This document shows positions 41,507 through 50,501 of a stretch of DNA of 64,000 nt, one piece after another. Position 1 is the first letter of the stretch; each line of letters begins with the position of its first letter. The position numbers and the translations under genes are program-made. This DNA is from an uncultured Lachnospiraceae bacterium (GTDB lineage: Bacteria > Bacillota > Clostridia > Lachnospirales > Lachnospiraceae), in the NCBI GenBank assembly GCA_910579395.1, contig CAJTUC010000021.1, positions 1-64,000 on the forward strand, written 5' to 3'. The notes below the pieces were generated by a model that was not told where the DNA came from, made no database searches, and worked only from the letters and a program-made list of their open reading frames with translations.

Positions 41507-43285
41507 ATGAAAAGAAAAATGAGAAAAGAGGAATGTTCATCCAGTATGAAGAACTTAGTGAAATACGCAAAACCATATCTCGGCCATATCGTGCTAGCCG
41601 TATTTTCCGGCATTGGCTGTTCTGTTGCGAATGTATGGATTGTTGATATCTTAAAGCAGGTCATCGATGAAACCGTAAAAGGCGAAATCGGTTCCGCATT
41701 GCCGAAGGCTGCGGCGAAAGCCGTATTGGCAATTGGCATCGGCATGCTTGCCAATTATTTTGTTATTCTGGCGACCGGTTTTTTCGGTACAGGGATTTTG
41801 AAGAATCTGCGGCGCGATGTAGCAGATCATATCATGAAGATGGCGCCGGATTTTATGGAGAGGCATAATTTTGGTGACATCATGGAGAGATCGTCATCTG
41901 ATGTTGACGCAATTGCGGCATATATGCAGAATTATTTTACGGATTGCCTGTATGTGCCAATCGTTGTGATCGTGTTCGCGCTGTATCTGTTTTTCCTGAA
42001 TCCGGTGCTCGCGGTAGTATGTATTGGTCCGCTGGGGGTTATGGTGCCCCTGAGCATTAAGCTTTTAAAACCGGTCAAATTGGCGCAGTTTTCTTATGTA
42101 AAACTGCTGGGATTAACGAATAATAATCTGAAAGAAGCTTTCGACGGGGCGGATGTCATCAAATCCTATAATCTTCAGCAAAAAAAGCAGGATAAATATT
42201 ACACGGCTTTAAAAGAAACTTTTGATATTTCCAACCGGAATGATTTATGGCAATACAATATCGAACCTCTTTCCTGTCTGATCAGGGTAGCGCCGGGGGC
42301 TATTGCGTTGTGTGTTGGAGGTTATCTGGCATTCCGGGGAAATTTGACATTGGGTATTCTGATCGCGTTTATCGGCGGAATCAATAAAATCAATGAACCG
42401 CTCGTGGGAGCGTATCAGTTGGTCGTCAGGACGCAGATGACAATGATATCCATAAAGCGTGTATTGGAAATTCTGGATATGCCCATAGAGAATACAGAAG
42501 GCAAACAGATGGAAGTGGACAGGACAGCTGAACAGGTATTTGCATTTCAAAATGTGTCATTTACCTATGCGGGTCAAATGGAAAAGGAGCAGAAAACGGT
42601 CGAGAATTTGAATCTGACCGTTGAAAGAGGAAAGCGGATTGCATTGGTCGGCCGGAGCGGATGCGGGAAGAGTACGATCATCAAATTGATGTGCAGGCAG
42701 TATGAAGCGGATGCCGGTGAAATTTGCTTCTACGGAACGAAATTTTCGGATATCGCCCCGAAAACTGTACGGAGCGAGCTGGCGCTCATTTCGCAGGATA
42801 CCGTTATCTTTCCGATGAGTGTGTCGGAAAATATCCGCATCGGCAGGCCGGAAGCGGATTGCGGCGAAATCATCGAAGCGGCCAGAAAAGCCGGTTGTGA
42901 AAACTTTATCAAAGAACTGCCGGACGGATATGATACCATGCTGGAAGAGCGGGGGAGTAACTTATCCGGCGGCCAGAAACAGCGGATTTCCATTGCGAGG
43001 GCGATTTTAAAGGATGCGCCTGTCCTTTTGCTGGACGAGCCGACTTCCGCGATTGACAGAGAGACGGAAGCGTTCGTAAATGAGACATTAAAAGAAATAT
43101 CACAAGACAGAACGGTCATTACCGTGGCGCATCGTCTTTCGACCATAACGGATTATGACGAGATCATTGTGATCGATGATGGAAAAATCGTGGAATCCGG
43201 GACACATGAAGGTCTGATGAGCACGGGAGGAATGTATTGCAGGATGTATCAGAACTATATGGTGTCAGGAGGTGAAATGCAGTGA
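41507..43285 (+). CDS. ABC exporter half-transporter 1 (fused membrane and ATPase domains)
   Basis: About 592 residues: six membrane helices (to about 320) and an ATPase with GRSGCGKST (Walker A), LSGGQKQR (signature), LLLDEPTSAID (Walker B) and a switch His in VAHRLST. It overlaps the next gene, a second half-transporter, by 4 nt, so they most likely form a heterodimer. Divergent AraC regulator upstream. The substrate is unknown; multidrug or peptide export is typical of the class. ATG 41507 is chosen over an in-frame TTG at 41498; ATG 41519 is also possible. Confidence 0.92.
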   Translation: MKRKMRKEECSSSMKNLVKYAKPYLGHIVLAVFSGIGCSVANVWIVDILKQVIDETVKGEIGSALPKAAAKAVLAIGIGMLANYFVILATGFFGTGILKNLRRDVADHIMKMAPDFMERHNFGDIMERSSSDVDAIAAYMQNYFTDCLYVPIVVIVFALYLFFLNPVLAVVCIGPLGVMVPLSIKLLKPVKLAQFSYVKLLGLTNNNLKEAFDGADVIKSYNLQQKKQDKYYTALKETFDISNRNDLWQYNIEPLSCLIRVAPGAIALCVGGYLAFRGNLTLGILIAFIGGINKINEPLVGAYQLVVRTQMTMISIKRVLEILDMPIENTEGKQMEVDRTAEQVFAFQNVSFTYAGQMEKEQKTVENLNLTVERGKRIALVGRSGCGKSTIIKLMCRQYEADAGEICFYGTKFSDIAPKTVRSELALISQDTVIFPMSVSENIRIGRPEADCGEIIEAARKAGCENFIKELPDGYDTMLEERGSNLSGGQKQRISIARAILKDAPVLLLDEPTSAIDRETEAFVNETLKEISQDRTVITVAHRLSTITDYDEIIVIDDGKIVESGTHEGLMSTGGMYCRMYQNYMVSGGEMQ

Positions 43286-44988
43286 AGGAGTTAAAAAGAT
43301 ATCTTTCTTATATTGGGATTTATAAAGTTCCGTATTGGAGCATTTTCATCGTAACGCTCACCTCATCAGCCATATTGACACTGGCCTGGCCCTATATGAA
43401 CAAATTGATTCTTAATGCGCTGGAGTATGGCGACAGGGGGCTGTTTGTGCGGGCAGCAGCGCTTTGTGTCCTGCTGGTCGTATTGAACTGTCTGTCTCCT
43501 TATGAAAGATATTTTCAAATCAGGATTGTCCGGAAAATCGTATTCGATATCAAGATCAGGCTCTTTGAGAAGCTGATGAAGCTGGATATGAATTATTACG
43601 AAAGCCATCACAGCGGGGAAGCATTAAAGACGCTGAACTGGGATGCGGATTCTTTGAAGGATTCTTATTTTTCACACTTTTACTGGGTATTTGGCAGACT
43701 GGTCACGGGTGTGATATCCGTCATCGCAATGATTGTCTATAGTCCGATGCTGACGCTTATTTCCATTGGTTTCTGCCTGGTGACGGTATTTGTTTCGATT
43801 AAGATCAACCGGCAGATCAAGCAGATGGATAAGGAGATTCAAAGTAAGATAGTGAAGCTTACGGAACGCCTGAGCGATATTTTATCGGGCTTTACGACGC
43901 TGAAAATGTTCTCCGGTTCTTCCATTGTTCTTGCTCATTTTCAAGAGGAAAATGAACAGGCGGCGAAGGCACAGCGGCGGCGGGTCAAAAAATTTTCGGC
44001 TCTTGAGATGGTTTCTTTCTTCCTGGGAATTTTAGCGAGTTTCGGTACGATTGGTGCAGGTGCGTTTATGGTAGCGCAGGGAAGACTCGATTATGGAACT
44101 GTCATGGCCGTCGTGTCGCTGCAGATGGATGCCAGCTTCATGGTACAAAGTTTTGGCGGTTCGCTTGCCACATTTTCGGCGTCTCTTGTGAGAGCAGGCC
44201 GGGTCTTTGATTTCCTCGAACTGGACTGCGAAGAGCCGGGAAATCTTGAGATCGAGGGCGCAGAAAACAGAGGCGCTGCGGAAACAGAGCGTACTGAGAG
44301 TGCGGAGTCGGAGAACACGCATATTGTATCACTGCGGAAGAAGAGTAATCCGATTGAAATTGAAAACCTGACATTTTCTTACGGCGGGCAGCCCGATGTT
44401 CTGCATGACTTTTCCATGGAAGTCATGGACGGAGAGAAGATCATGGTCATGGGAGAGTCGGGACGCGGGAAGAGCACGCTGTTGAAGCTGCTGCTGCGCT
44501 TTTACCCGCAGGATGCAGGAAAAATAAAGCTGTATGGTCATGATATAGAAGAATATCCGCTCTGTCAGCTGAGACAGTTGATTACTTATATCCCGCAGGA
44601 TAATTATCTGTTCGAAGGCAGCATCTATGAAAACATTGCCTGCGGATACACCGGAAAAGGGCAGGTGAGCGATGCACAGGTCCGCCGGGCGGCGGAGTCG
44701 GCATACGCAGAGGAATTTATCGCGGCGCTGCCGCAGGGATATGATACGGTCTTGGATGCCGGCGGCAGCAATCTGTCCGGCGGACAGCGCCAGCGCATCG
44801 CCATCGCGCGCGCATTTTTAAAGGATTCGCCCATTCTTTTGATGGACGAACCCTCCTCCGCATTGGATGTGCAGAGTGAAAAAATGATCAACCAGGCCAT
44901 GAAAGAACTGATGAAACAGAAAGTAGTCATCATGGTCACTCACCGGGCAACCTCGTTTGAAGCATTTGACCGGGTGGTGCGGTTATAA
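43282..44988 (+). CDS. ABC exporter half-transporter 2
   Basis: 568 residues: six membrane helices, then an acidic linker (about 315-350) and an ATPase with GESGRGKST, LSGGQRQR, LLMDEPSSALD and VTHRATS. It stops unusually soon after the switch histidine, at FDRVVRL, lacking the C-terminal 15-25 residues seen in the partner. All catalytic motifs are nonetheless present. It starts within the last codons of the first half-transporter (ATGCAGTGA overlap) behind AGGAGGTGAAATGCA. Confidence 0.92.
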   Translation: MKELKRYLSYIGIYKVPYWSIFIVTLTSSAILTLAWPYMNKLILNALEYGDRGLFVRAAALCVLLVVLNCLSPYERYFQIRIVRKIVFDIKIRLFEKLMKLDMNYYESHHSGEALKTLNWDADSLKDSYFSHFYWVFGRLVTGVISVIAMIVYSPMLTLISIGFCLVTVFVSIKINRQIKQMDKEIQSKIVKLTERLSDILSGFTTLKMFSGSSIVLAHFQEENEQAAKAQRRRVKKFSALEMVSFFLGILASFGTIGAGAFMVAQGRLDYGTVMAVVSLQMDASFMVQSFGGSLATFSASLVRAGRVFDFLELDCEEPGNLEIEGAENRGAAETERTESAESENTHIVSLRKKSNPIEIENLTFSYGGQPDVLHDFSMEVMDGEKIMVMGESGRGKSTLLKLLLRFYPQDAGKIKLYGHDIEEYPLCQLRQLITYIPQDNYLFEGSIYENIACGYTGKGQVSDAQVRRAAESAYAEEFIAALPQGYDTVLDAGGSNLSGGQRQRIAIARAFLKDSPILLMDEPSSALDVQSEKMINQAMKELMKQKVVIMVTHRATSFEAFDRVVRL

Positions 44989-45010
44989 GGACAGCCGCGG
45001 CGGCGGACGG

Positions 45011-45550
45011 TCATTCGATGGTGTGGCGCTGCTGTAAGCGCAGAAAGGCTGGCTTATAGAGCAGCAGTGTGACTGCCGTATTGATGCTGCCTTTGATCAG
45101 GTTAAAAGGCAGAAAAGCGGGGAGCAGCAATTCGGCAACCGCTTCCCGCGGCATTCCCATATAAATCGGGGCGATGAGATAATTCCACAGCAGCATGACC
45201 GCGGCCATACAGAGACAGCCGCAGAGAAGCCCGATGACGGCACCGGAAAAACAACGCTTTTTACGGTAGATAAACGCCGCCATGCAGGCAAAAGAGCAGC
45301 TTGATAGGACGTTCATGATAAAACCCAAAAGGCCTTTATCGCTGATGGTGAGCATCTCGATGAATGATACGACAAACGCCATGACAAAAGAAGTGAGCGG
45401 GCCGAAGAGCAGGCCGCCGAACGTGATGACGACGTCTTTCGGGTCGTACTTTAAAAAGAGTACGAGCGGGATGCGCCCGAAGGCTACGGCGATGTAGGCG
45501 AGGGCGCAGAGCATTCCCACGGTTGTGATTTTTCTGGTTCTTTGGTTCAT
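45011..45550 (-). CDS. ribU: Riboflavin ECF transporter S component
   Basis: A 179-residue membrane protein with about five or six helices. FGRIPLVLFLKYDPKDVVIT and the following FGGLLFGP segment are typical of RibU. It binds riboflavin and works with a shared ECF energising module encoded elsewhere. An FMN riboswitch directly upstream fixes the substrate. ATG 45550 follows CAGGAGG at 9-nt spacing; a GTG further upstream lies in the terminator region and is not a credible start. Confidence 0.95.
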   Translation of the reverse strand: MNQRTRKITTVGMLCALAYIAVAFGRIPLVLFLKYDPKDVVITFGGLLFGPLTSFVMAFVVSFIEMLTISDKGLLGFIMNVLSSCSFACMAAFIYRKKRCFSGAVIGLLCGCLCMAAVMLLWNYLIAPIYMGMPREAVAELLLPAFLPFNLIKGSINTAVTLLLYKPAFLRLQQRHTIE

Positions 45551-45567
45551 TATGTAATACCTCCTGA

Positions 45568-45690
45568 AAAAAATTAACACCTGAAAGCGGAAAATGTCTT
45601 TCAGGTGTTATTTCAGGTGTGTCAAAAAATGCCAACAGAGCAGTTGAAAAATGGATAAAAAAAGAGCGTAAAAAGTCAGATTGCTCTGAC
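45568..45690 (-). terminator. Two tandem terminators of the FMN riboswitch platform
   Basis: On the minus strand the aptamer is followed first by GTCAGA-gcaa-TCTGAC with TTTTT (45690-45670), and about 60 nt later by AACACCTGAAAG/CTTTCAGGTGTT with a TTTTTTT run (45609-45568), which ends next to the ribU ribosome binding site. The aptamer's 3' flank GGTGTG could pair with the CACACC just before the second hairpin, offering a switching partner. The second hairpin might also control ribosome access. Confidence 0.7.
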
Positions 45691-45702
45691 ATTTCAACAC
45701 AC

Positions 45703-45842
45703 CTTCTTTAATCCGGACTATACCGTCGGTACCGGAATTTCACCGGACCCCGCACTTTCGTGCCCGCGGACTGTCACCGCCGATCGGGAATTCTGGCTTA
45801 TCGGACTGCTGTTATCCGATAAGAGTCACCCTGCCCTGAAGA
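45703..45842 (-). promoter_or_regulatory. FMN riboswitch (RFN element)
   Basis: Read on the minus strand the segment contains the conserved RFN blocks in order: CTTCAGGGCAGGGTGA, a variable stem (CTTATCGGATAA), GAATTCCCGATCGGCGGT, GACAGTCCGCG, GGTCCGGTGAAATTCCGG, TACCGACGGTATAGTCCGGA. It lies between a strong promoter and ribU and should switch off transport when FMN is plentiful. Confidence 0.97.
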
Positions 45843-45869
45843 CATTATCATTATTCAGTTGTTTACAAT

Positions 45870-45898
45870 AGTATAGCAATGTGGAATTTATTTGTCAA
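45870..45898 (-). promoter_or_regulatory. Promoter of the ribU riboswitch transcript
   Basis: On the minus strand TTGACA (45898-45893), 17 nt, TATACT (45875-45870) precedes the aptamer by about 30 nt. It starts 2 nt from the stop codon of the small gene at 45900. Confidence 0.85.
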
Positions 45899-45899
45899 C

Positions 45900-46151
45900 T
45901 TAAAATCCGGCCATTAAAAGTCCCATCAGCTGGTCTCTGACAACGGCATCCTGTGTACCCTTTGCTTTTGATGCCTGACTGTCCAGTTCTGTCTTGGTTG
46001 CTTCGGCAAGCCTCAGTTTTTCCAGAAAATCTTTTTTCTCCTGTTCAGCTTCTTCGGCTCTGCGCTCGGCTCTTGCCTGACTGCGCATCTTTACGGCATA
46101 TTCCATGGAATCTACTACCTGCTGCATTTCCGATATCATTGTCGTGACCAT
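45900..46151 (-). CDS. Small coiled-coil hypothetical protein
   Basis: 83 residues, MVTTMISEMQQVVDSMEYAV at the start, then an Arg/Glu/Lys-rich helix likely to form a coiled coil. No signal peptide or membrane segment. I do not recognise a family. The start follows GCGGGGAACGAGA. It lies immediately upstream of, and in line with, the ribU promoter. Confidence 0.65.
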   Translation of the reverse strand: MVTTMISEMQQVVDSMEYAVKMRSQARAERRAEEAEQEKKDFLEKLRLAEATKTELDSQASKAKGTQDAVVRDQLMGLLMAGF

Positions 46152-46373
46152 TCTCGTTCCCCGCTTTCCGCCGCTTCGCAGCTTATATATTTATATTATG
46201 CTTATTTTAGGTTAGATTGCTGTTCTTATATAATTATCGGCACCCGGTTCTTTTTTCTGAAGGGGGAAAGCATTACTTTGGAAAGCTGCTTTCAAATACA
46301 ACGCTGCATCAAATAATCCAATTGGTATGACGGGGAAGTGTAAGTATTTTATATAAAATTAAGGGGTAAGAGC

Positions 46374-46454
46374 GTGGCATACAGGAATGAACTTGCGCCA
46401 GGGGAAGCATACGGGGAATTTGTACTGCGGTTTCCGCGCGATGCCAATTCCTGA
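46374..46454 (+). CDS. Possible 26-residue small protein
   Basis: GTG 46374 is preceded by AAGGGGTAAGAGC, a strong ribosome binding site at good spacing, and opens a 26-codon frame (from MAYRNELAPGE to RFPRDANS) ending at TGA. The sequence is not low-complexity. Size makes this uncertain. The remaining 46152-46584 gap shows only a promoter before mecA. Confidence 0.35.
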   Translation: MAYRNELAPGEAYGEFVLRFPRDANS

Positions 46455-46472
46455 CATTGCTGTAATAACCTC

Positions 46473-46501
46473 TTTCACATTTTTTTTTTCTGTGTTATAC
46501 T
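46473..46501 (+). promoter_or_regulatory. Promoter of mecA
   Basis: TTTCAC (46473-46478), 17 nt including a ten-T run, TATACT (46496-46501). About 85 nt upstream of the mecA start. Confidence 0.6.
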
Positions 46502-46584
46502 GTATGCAGGGAGATGCCGATACAGGCATTTTGAGTCGCAATTTATTTGAAACAAAAACACAGACAGAAAGTAGCTGGGGATAA

Positions 46585-47253
46585 ATGAAATATAAAAAAA
46601 TTAATGAAGCGACCGTTCAGTGTATTATTTCGGAAGAGGATATGGAAGAGTATGGATTAACGCTTTCGGATATTTTTGAGCGGAATGAAAAAGGAGAAGG
46701 ATTTTTGCGGGACGTTGTGGAACGGGCTCATGACGAAGTCGGTTATCATCTGAACGGAGACAATATTGCGATGCAGATTACGCCGATTCGTGACGAAGGA
46801 CTGGTCATTACTTTTTCGGATGAAGGGATAGCCGGTTTTCAGAACATGCTGGAACATATCAAAGAAGTGCTGTCGGGATTTGACCCGGAGAGCATCAAAG
46901 AAGCGGCGAAGGCAATTGCGGGAAAAGAAGGAAAGAAGTCGAAGGAACTGGAAGATACCTGCCGGATATTCGTTTTTGCTTCCATGAATCACACCATGCG
47001 GTATTGTGCGGCAGTGCCTGCGGAATTATCAGTCAGGAGCCATTTGTACAGTCTGAAGGATACTTATTACCTGGTGGTGGAGAAGCAGCGGCTTTCCAAG
47101 AAGAATTTCAATAAAATCAGCGCGCAGGCGGTCGAGTTCTCCAAGCTTCTTGCTCCATCGGAGGAAAAACTTCTCTATCTGGAGGAACACGGAGAATGCC
47201 TGATCAAAGACAGGGCGGTCTCGACACTTAGAAAAATATGTTCATCACATTAG
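46585..47253 (+). CDS. mecA: Adaptor protein MecA (ClpC/ClpP adaptor)
   Basis: 222 residues with the MecA N-terminal pattern MKYKKINEATVQCIISEEDM, an acidic linker (about 100-120), and the C-terminal ClpC-binding domain (CRIFVFASMNHTMRYCAAV, then YYLVVEKQ). MecA delivers substrates to the ClpCP protease, and in some species controls competence, sporulation and stress responses. The start ATG is close behind CTGGGGATAA. The next gene overlaps its end by 16 nt. Confidence 0.92.
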   Translation: MKYKKINEATVQCIISEEDMEEYGLTLSDIFERNEKGEGFLRDVVERAHDEVGYHLNGDNIAMQITPIRDEGLVITFSDEGIAGFQNMLEHIKEVLSGFDPESIKEAAKAIAGKEGKKSKELEDTCRIFVFASMNHTMRYCAAVPAELSVRSHLYSLKDTYYLVVEKQRLSKKNFNKISAQAVEFSKLLAPSEEKLLYLEEHGECLIKDRAVSTLRKICSSH

Positions 47254-47897
47254 GGCAATACAGACTGAATTGCTATTTGCCGGAAAACAAAGAAGTAAAA
47301 CAGGTAGTTTATTTACATACTGCGGCGGGGGAAGCAGAATCTGTCTGGAAACTGACAGACCAGAACTTTGCGTTGGTCTCCATAGAGGGAATCGACTGGA
47401 ACAGAGAACTGTCACCCTGGCCGCATGAAAAGGTCTTTGCCGGGGGAGAAGCTTTTGCAGGAGGCGCGGCGGATTATCTGGAAACGCTTACCGGACAGCT
47501 TATACCAGCAGCGGAACAGGCCTTTTTGTTGATACCTGAGAAACGGTATCTGGCAGGATATTCACTTGGCGCGTTATTTGCAGTCTATGCAGTTTATCAT
47601 ACCTCTCTTTTTGATGGTATCGGTTCTATATCGGGCTCGCTATGGTATAGCGGGTTTTCTGCGTATGTGAAAGAACATACGGTTAGACGTAATCCCGATA
47701 AAATCTATTTTTCATTAGGAGATAAAGAAGCGGCATCTGCACGAGGAATCATGCAGACTGTTTTTGTGCGCACAAGACAGATAGAGGAAAAGTTCCGAAA
47801 GGACGGTATTCATACCATTTTGGAGATGAATCGGGGAAATCATTTTAAGCAGGTGCCGGAGCGGATCGCAAAGGGAATCCGCTGGCTGCTGTCTTGA
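47238..47897 (+). CDS. Alpha/beta hydrolase, esterase type
   Basis: 219 residues. The nucleophile elbow is AGYSLGALFA (GxSxG), an oxyanion-type VVYLHTAAGEAE lies near the N-terminus, and the terminal GNHFKQVPERI supplies the catalytic histidine. The pattern is like the Fes/enterobactin-esterase and YbbA-type serine hydrolases. Substrate unknown. No signal peptide. It overlaps mecA by 16 nt, so the two may be translationally coupled. Its stop codon is followed within about 30 nt by a family B element. Confidence 0.85.
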   Translation: MFITLGQYRLNCYLPENKEVKQVVYLHTAAGEAESVWKLTDQNFALVSIEGIDWNRELSPWPHEKVFAGGEAFAGGAADYLETLTGQLIPAAEQAFLLIPEKRYLAGYSLGALFAVYAVYHTSLFDGIGSISGSLWYSGFSAYVKEHTVRRNPDKIYFSLGDKEAASARGIMQTVFVRTRQIEEKFRKDGIHTILEMNRGNHFKQVPERIAKGIRWLLS

Positions 47898-47928
47898 TTA
47901 TTTGACAGATATTTGATATTGATTAGGT

Positions 47929-48128
47929 AATTGCGAAACGCATGATTCCAAGACAGCAGTTGTACAAAATAGACAAATCGCAAGCAAGGTGCTGTGGCGC
48001 CGCCGGTGTTTAGACGCCGTATTCTGGCGTCTTATGTACCGCTGCGAGCGACAGTGCAGCGAAAGCGTGCCTTGCGGTGATTGTCTATTTTGTACAACGG
48101 AAACTTTCGAAAACATCGTTTCGCAATT
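47929..48128 (+). ncRNA. Family B long-arm RNA-like element, copy 1
   Basis: Arms: AATTGCGAAACG (47929-47940) pairs with CGTTTCGCAATT (48117-48128), and TTGTACAAAATAGACAA (47960-47976) with its perfect complement (48081-48097), then GCAAGG/CCTTGC. The core between (about 47990-48069) has GACGCC-gtattct-GGCGTC, GTACCGCTGCGAGCG and a GCGAAAGC hairpin. The core layout matches copies 2 and 3 although arm sequences are unrelated. It sits between the esterase gene and the DEAD-box helicase gene. Confidence 0.72.
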
Positions 48129-48170
48129 GTCTGTTGATATTGATATAAGAAAGGATAGAGGTAAAGGAAT

Positions 48171-49859
48171 TTGAGTAAAGATCAGGAAATGAACATGGAA
48201 ACGAAGAATGATGTAGAAAGCGGGAATGACGGAAATGAGGCGGTACTTACCTATCGGGATTCCGGTATCGATGAGCGGATTGTTCATGCGGTGGAAGAGA
48301 TGGGATTTGAGCATATGACGCCGATTCAGGAGCAGGCGATTCCCGTTTTTTTGTCTGGAAAAGATGTGATCGGACAGGCGCAGACCGGTACGGGAAAAAC
48401 CGCGGCGTTCGGAATCCCCATTCTGGAAAAGATTGACCCGGAGAATAAGGGTCTGCAGGCAGTCGTTTTGTGCCCGACGAGAGAACTCGCCATGCAGGCG
48501 GCGGATGAACTTCGTAAATTTGCCAAATATCTGCACGGAATCAAGGTACTTCCCATTTATGGCGGTCAGGATATTGTCAGACAGATCAGGAATCTGAAAG
48601 GCGGCGTTCAGATCATCGTCGGTACGCCCGGACGTGTCATGGACCATATGCGCCGGCATACGATCAAAATGGAACAGGTGCATACGGTCGTACTGGATGA
48701 GGCGGATGAAATGCTGAATATGGGCTTCCGCGAGGATATCGAAACGATTTTAAAAGAAATGCCGGAAGAGCGGCAGACGGGTCTCTTTTCGGCGACAATG
48801 CCCAAGCCGATTCTGGAAATTACGAAGAAGTACCAAAAAGATGCGGTCTTTTTGAAGATGACGCCGAAGGAAGTGACCATACCGCTGATCAAACAGGCAT
48901 ATTATATGGTGCGGCATCAGGATAAGGAAGAAGTGCTGTGCCGTTTGATGGACTATTATGATCCCGCTCGTGCGCTGATTTTCTGTAACACAAAGCGGAT
49001 GGTGGATGAACTGACGGAACATTTGAAAGCGAGAGGATATGAAGTGGAAGGACTGCATGGCGACCTTTCCCAGAATCAGCGCGATACGGTCATGAATCTT
49101 TTTAAGGGCGGCCGGGCTGCGGTCCTGATCGCTACCGATGTTGCGGCAAGGGGCATTGACGTCGATAATGTGGAGGCGGTGTTTAACTATGATGTGCCGG
49201 AAGATATCGAGTACTATGTGCATCGTATCGGCCGTACCGGCCGAGCGGGCAAAACGGGCCGTTCCTTCACGCTGGTAACGCGGCGCGAAATTCAGAAACT
49301 GCGCGAGATTGAGCGGATTTGTCATACGAAAATACGGGAAAGAAAGATTCCCTCCGCGGCCGATATTACGGAGAGAAAAGCGGATAAGATTCTGCGGGAG
49401 GCAGAAGCTGTCATTCGGGAGCAGAATATCGAGAAAGCGCTGCAGTTCGTAGAAGAGAGAAGCGCGCTCGGGTCATATAGTGCATTGCAGTACGCCGCTG
49501 CTTTTATGAAGATGAAGCTGGGGGATGAGATTGAAGACATTAAACCGGAGCGTTCTCCGTTAGAGTGGATGACCCAGGGAAGAAAAGGGCGAAACGGACG
49601 AAACGGCGGTACGGGAAGAGATAAGTCCGGCAGGAGCGGTGCAGGCAGGGACAGACTCGGCAGGGGCGGTGCGGACAAAGAGAAATCCGATAGGAGCCGG
49701 TTCGATAGAGACGGCGGCAGAAGGAACCGCACAGACGGGAGAGGTTCCGACAGAGACAGGTCGGATAAAGGCAGAGGCGGCCGCGGCTATGACAGGAGCA
49801 GCGCAGACCGGAACAGCAGATATGCCGCGCTTCGCATCAAGACGAGGAAGCAGAAATAG
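48171..49859 (+). CDS. DEAD-box ATP-dependent RNA helicase (CsdA/DeaD type)
   Basis: 562 residues with all helicase motifs: AQTGTGKT, PTRELA, GTPGRV, DEADEM, SAT, then HRIGRTGRAG. The C-terminal 110 residues are Arg/Gly/Asp/Ser-rich (RGG-like), useful for RNA binding. It should remodel structured RNA, for instance in ribosome assembly or cold adaptation. It starts with TTG 48171 behind AGAGGTAAAGGAA; ATG 48189 is an alternative. The family B element directly upstream is therefore in its leader, or ends the preceding unit. Confidence 0.94.
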   Translation: MSKDQEMNMETKNDVESGNDGNEAVLTYRDSGIDERIVHAVEEMGFEHMTPIQEQAIPVFLSGKDVIGQAQTGTGKTAAFGIPILEKIDPENKGLQAVVLCPTRELAMQAADELRKFAKYLHGIKVLPIYGGQDIVRQIRNLKGGVQIIVGTPGRVMDHMRRHTIKMEQVHTVVLDEADEMLNMGFREDIETILKEMPEERQTGLFSATMPKPILEITKKYQKDAVFLKMTPKEVTIPLIKQAYYMVRHQDKEEVLCRLMDYYDPARALIFCNTKRMVDELTEHLKARGYEVEGLHGDLSQNQRDTVMNLFKGGRAAVLIATDVAARGIDVDNVEAVFNYDVPEDIEYYVHRIGRTGRAGKTGRSFTLVTRREIQKLREIERICHTKIRERKIPSAADITERKADKILREAEAVIREQNIEKALQFVEERSALGSYSALQYAAAFMKMKLGDEIEDIKPERSPLEWMTQGRKGRNGRNGGTGRDKSGRSGAGRDRLGRGGADKEKSDRSRFDRDGGRRNRTDGRGSDRDRSDKGRGGRGYDRSSADRNSRYAALRIKTRKQK

Positions 49860-49885
49860 AAGGTTAAAAATTGCAGGCTGAGAGG

Positions 49886-50482
49886 TCAAAGCACCAATTC
49901 ATTGCCATGCTCTTTCAGCCATTTCCGTAGGTCACGGTAATCCGGGCAGATGGCTTCCACGGCCTGCCAGAAGGCGGGCGAGTGGTCCATATGGGTCAGA
50001 TGACAGAGTTCGTGCACGACAACATAATCCAGAACGGCGGGCGGAGCGAGCATCAGGCGCCAGTTGAAGGAAAGGGTTCCTTTGCCGCTGCAGCTTCCCC
50101 ATCTCGTTTTCTGGTCGCGGATGGCGATGCGGTGGTAGACGCCACCGGTCATAGCGTGATAATAGGCGACCCGCTTCGGAATATAGGATCGGGCGGCTTC
50201 TTTATAGCGGTTTTCCAAAGCAGTTCTTTGTACGGCAGACAAATCGGAAACAGGTCTGCTGTTTTTCTTTGCACAAATTTCCAGATAGTGCGTAATGATC
50301 CAGCGGCCCTTTTCTTCCGCCATCCGCATGATTTCCCGTTCGCTTGTGCGGAGCGGCACACGGAAAAGGATTTCCCCCTCTTCGTTGATGGAGATTACCA
50401 TCGTTCTTCGTTTGCTTTTTATAACTGTAAATGGGAGTGTATATTCGGTTCCGTTATGGGAAATATGGAGTAAGTGCTGCAT
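49886..50482 (-). CDS. YgjP-type zinc metallopeptidase (DUF45/WLM-like)
   Basis: About 198 residues. The active site reads VVHELCHLTHMDHSPAFW, the HELxHLxHxxHSxxFW zinc signature of YgjP-like proteins, and is preceded by RDQKTRWGSCSGKGTLSFNW, the conserved core of the family. Function is poorly known. ATG 50482 is preceded by AGAAGGACTCCAA; an in-frame GTG at 50500 is less likely. The gene converges on the helicase gene with a 26-nt gap; the divergent side holds family B copy 2. Confidence 0.9.
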   Translation of the reverse strand: MQHLLHISHNGTEYTLPFTVIKSKRRTMVISINEEGEILFRVPLRTSEREIMRMAEEKGRWIITHYLEICAKKNSRPVSDLSAVQRTALENRYKEAARSYIPKRVAYYHAMTGGVYHRIAIRDQKTRWGSCSGKGTLSFNWRLMLAPPAVLDYVVVHELCHLTHMDHSPAFWQAVEAICPDYRDLRKWLKEHGNELVL

Positions 50483-50501
50483 TTGGAGTCCTTCTTTCAC
50501 A

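Noticed and set aside
46387..46584. Open frame of 65 codons just before mecA
   Set aside because: It runs over the mecA promoter and a ten-T run, giving a Phe-rich nonsense stretch; the overlapping 26-codon frame at 46374 is the better candidate.
48001..48170. Short frame across family B copy 1
   Set aside because: It runs through the inverted-repeat arms and core, which are better explained as a structured element; no ribosome binding site.
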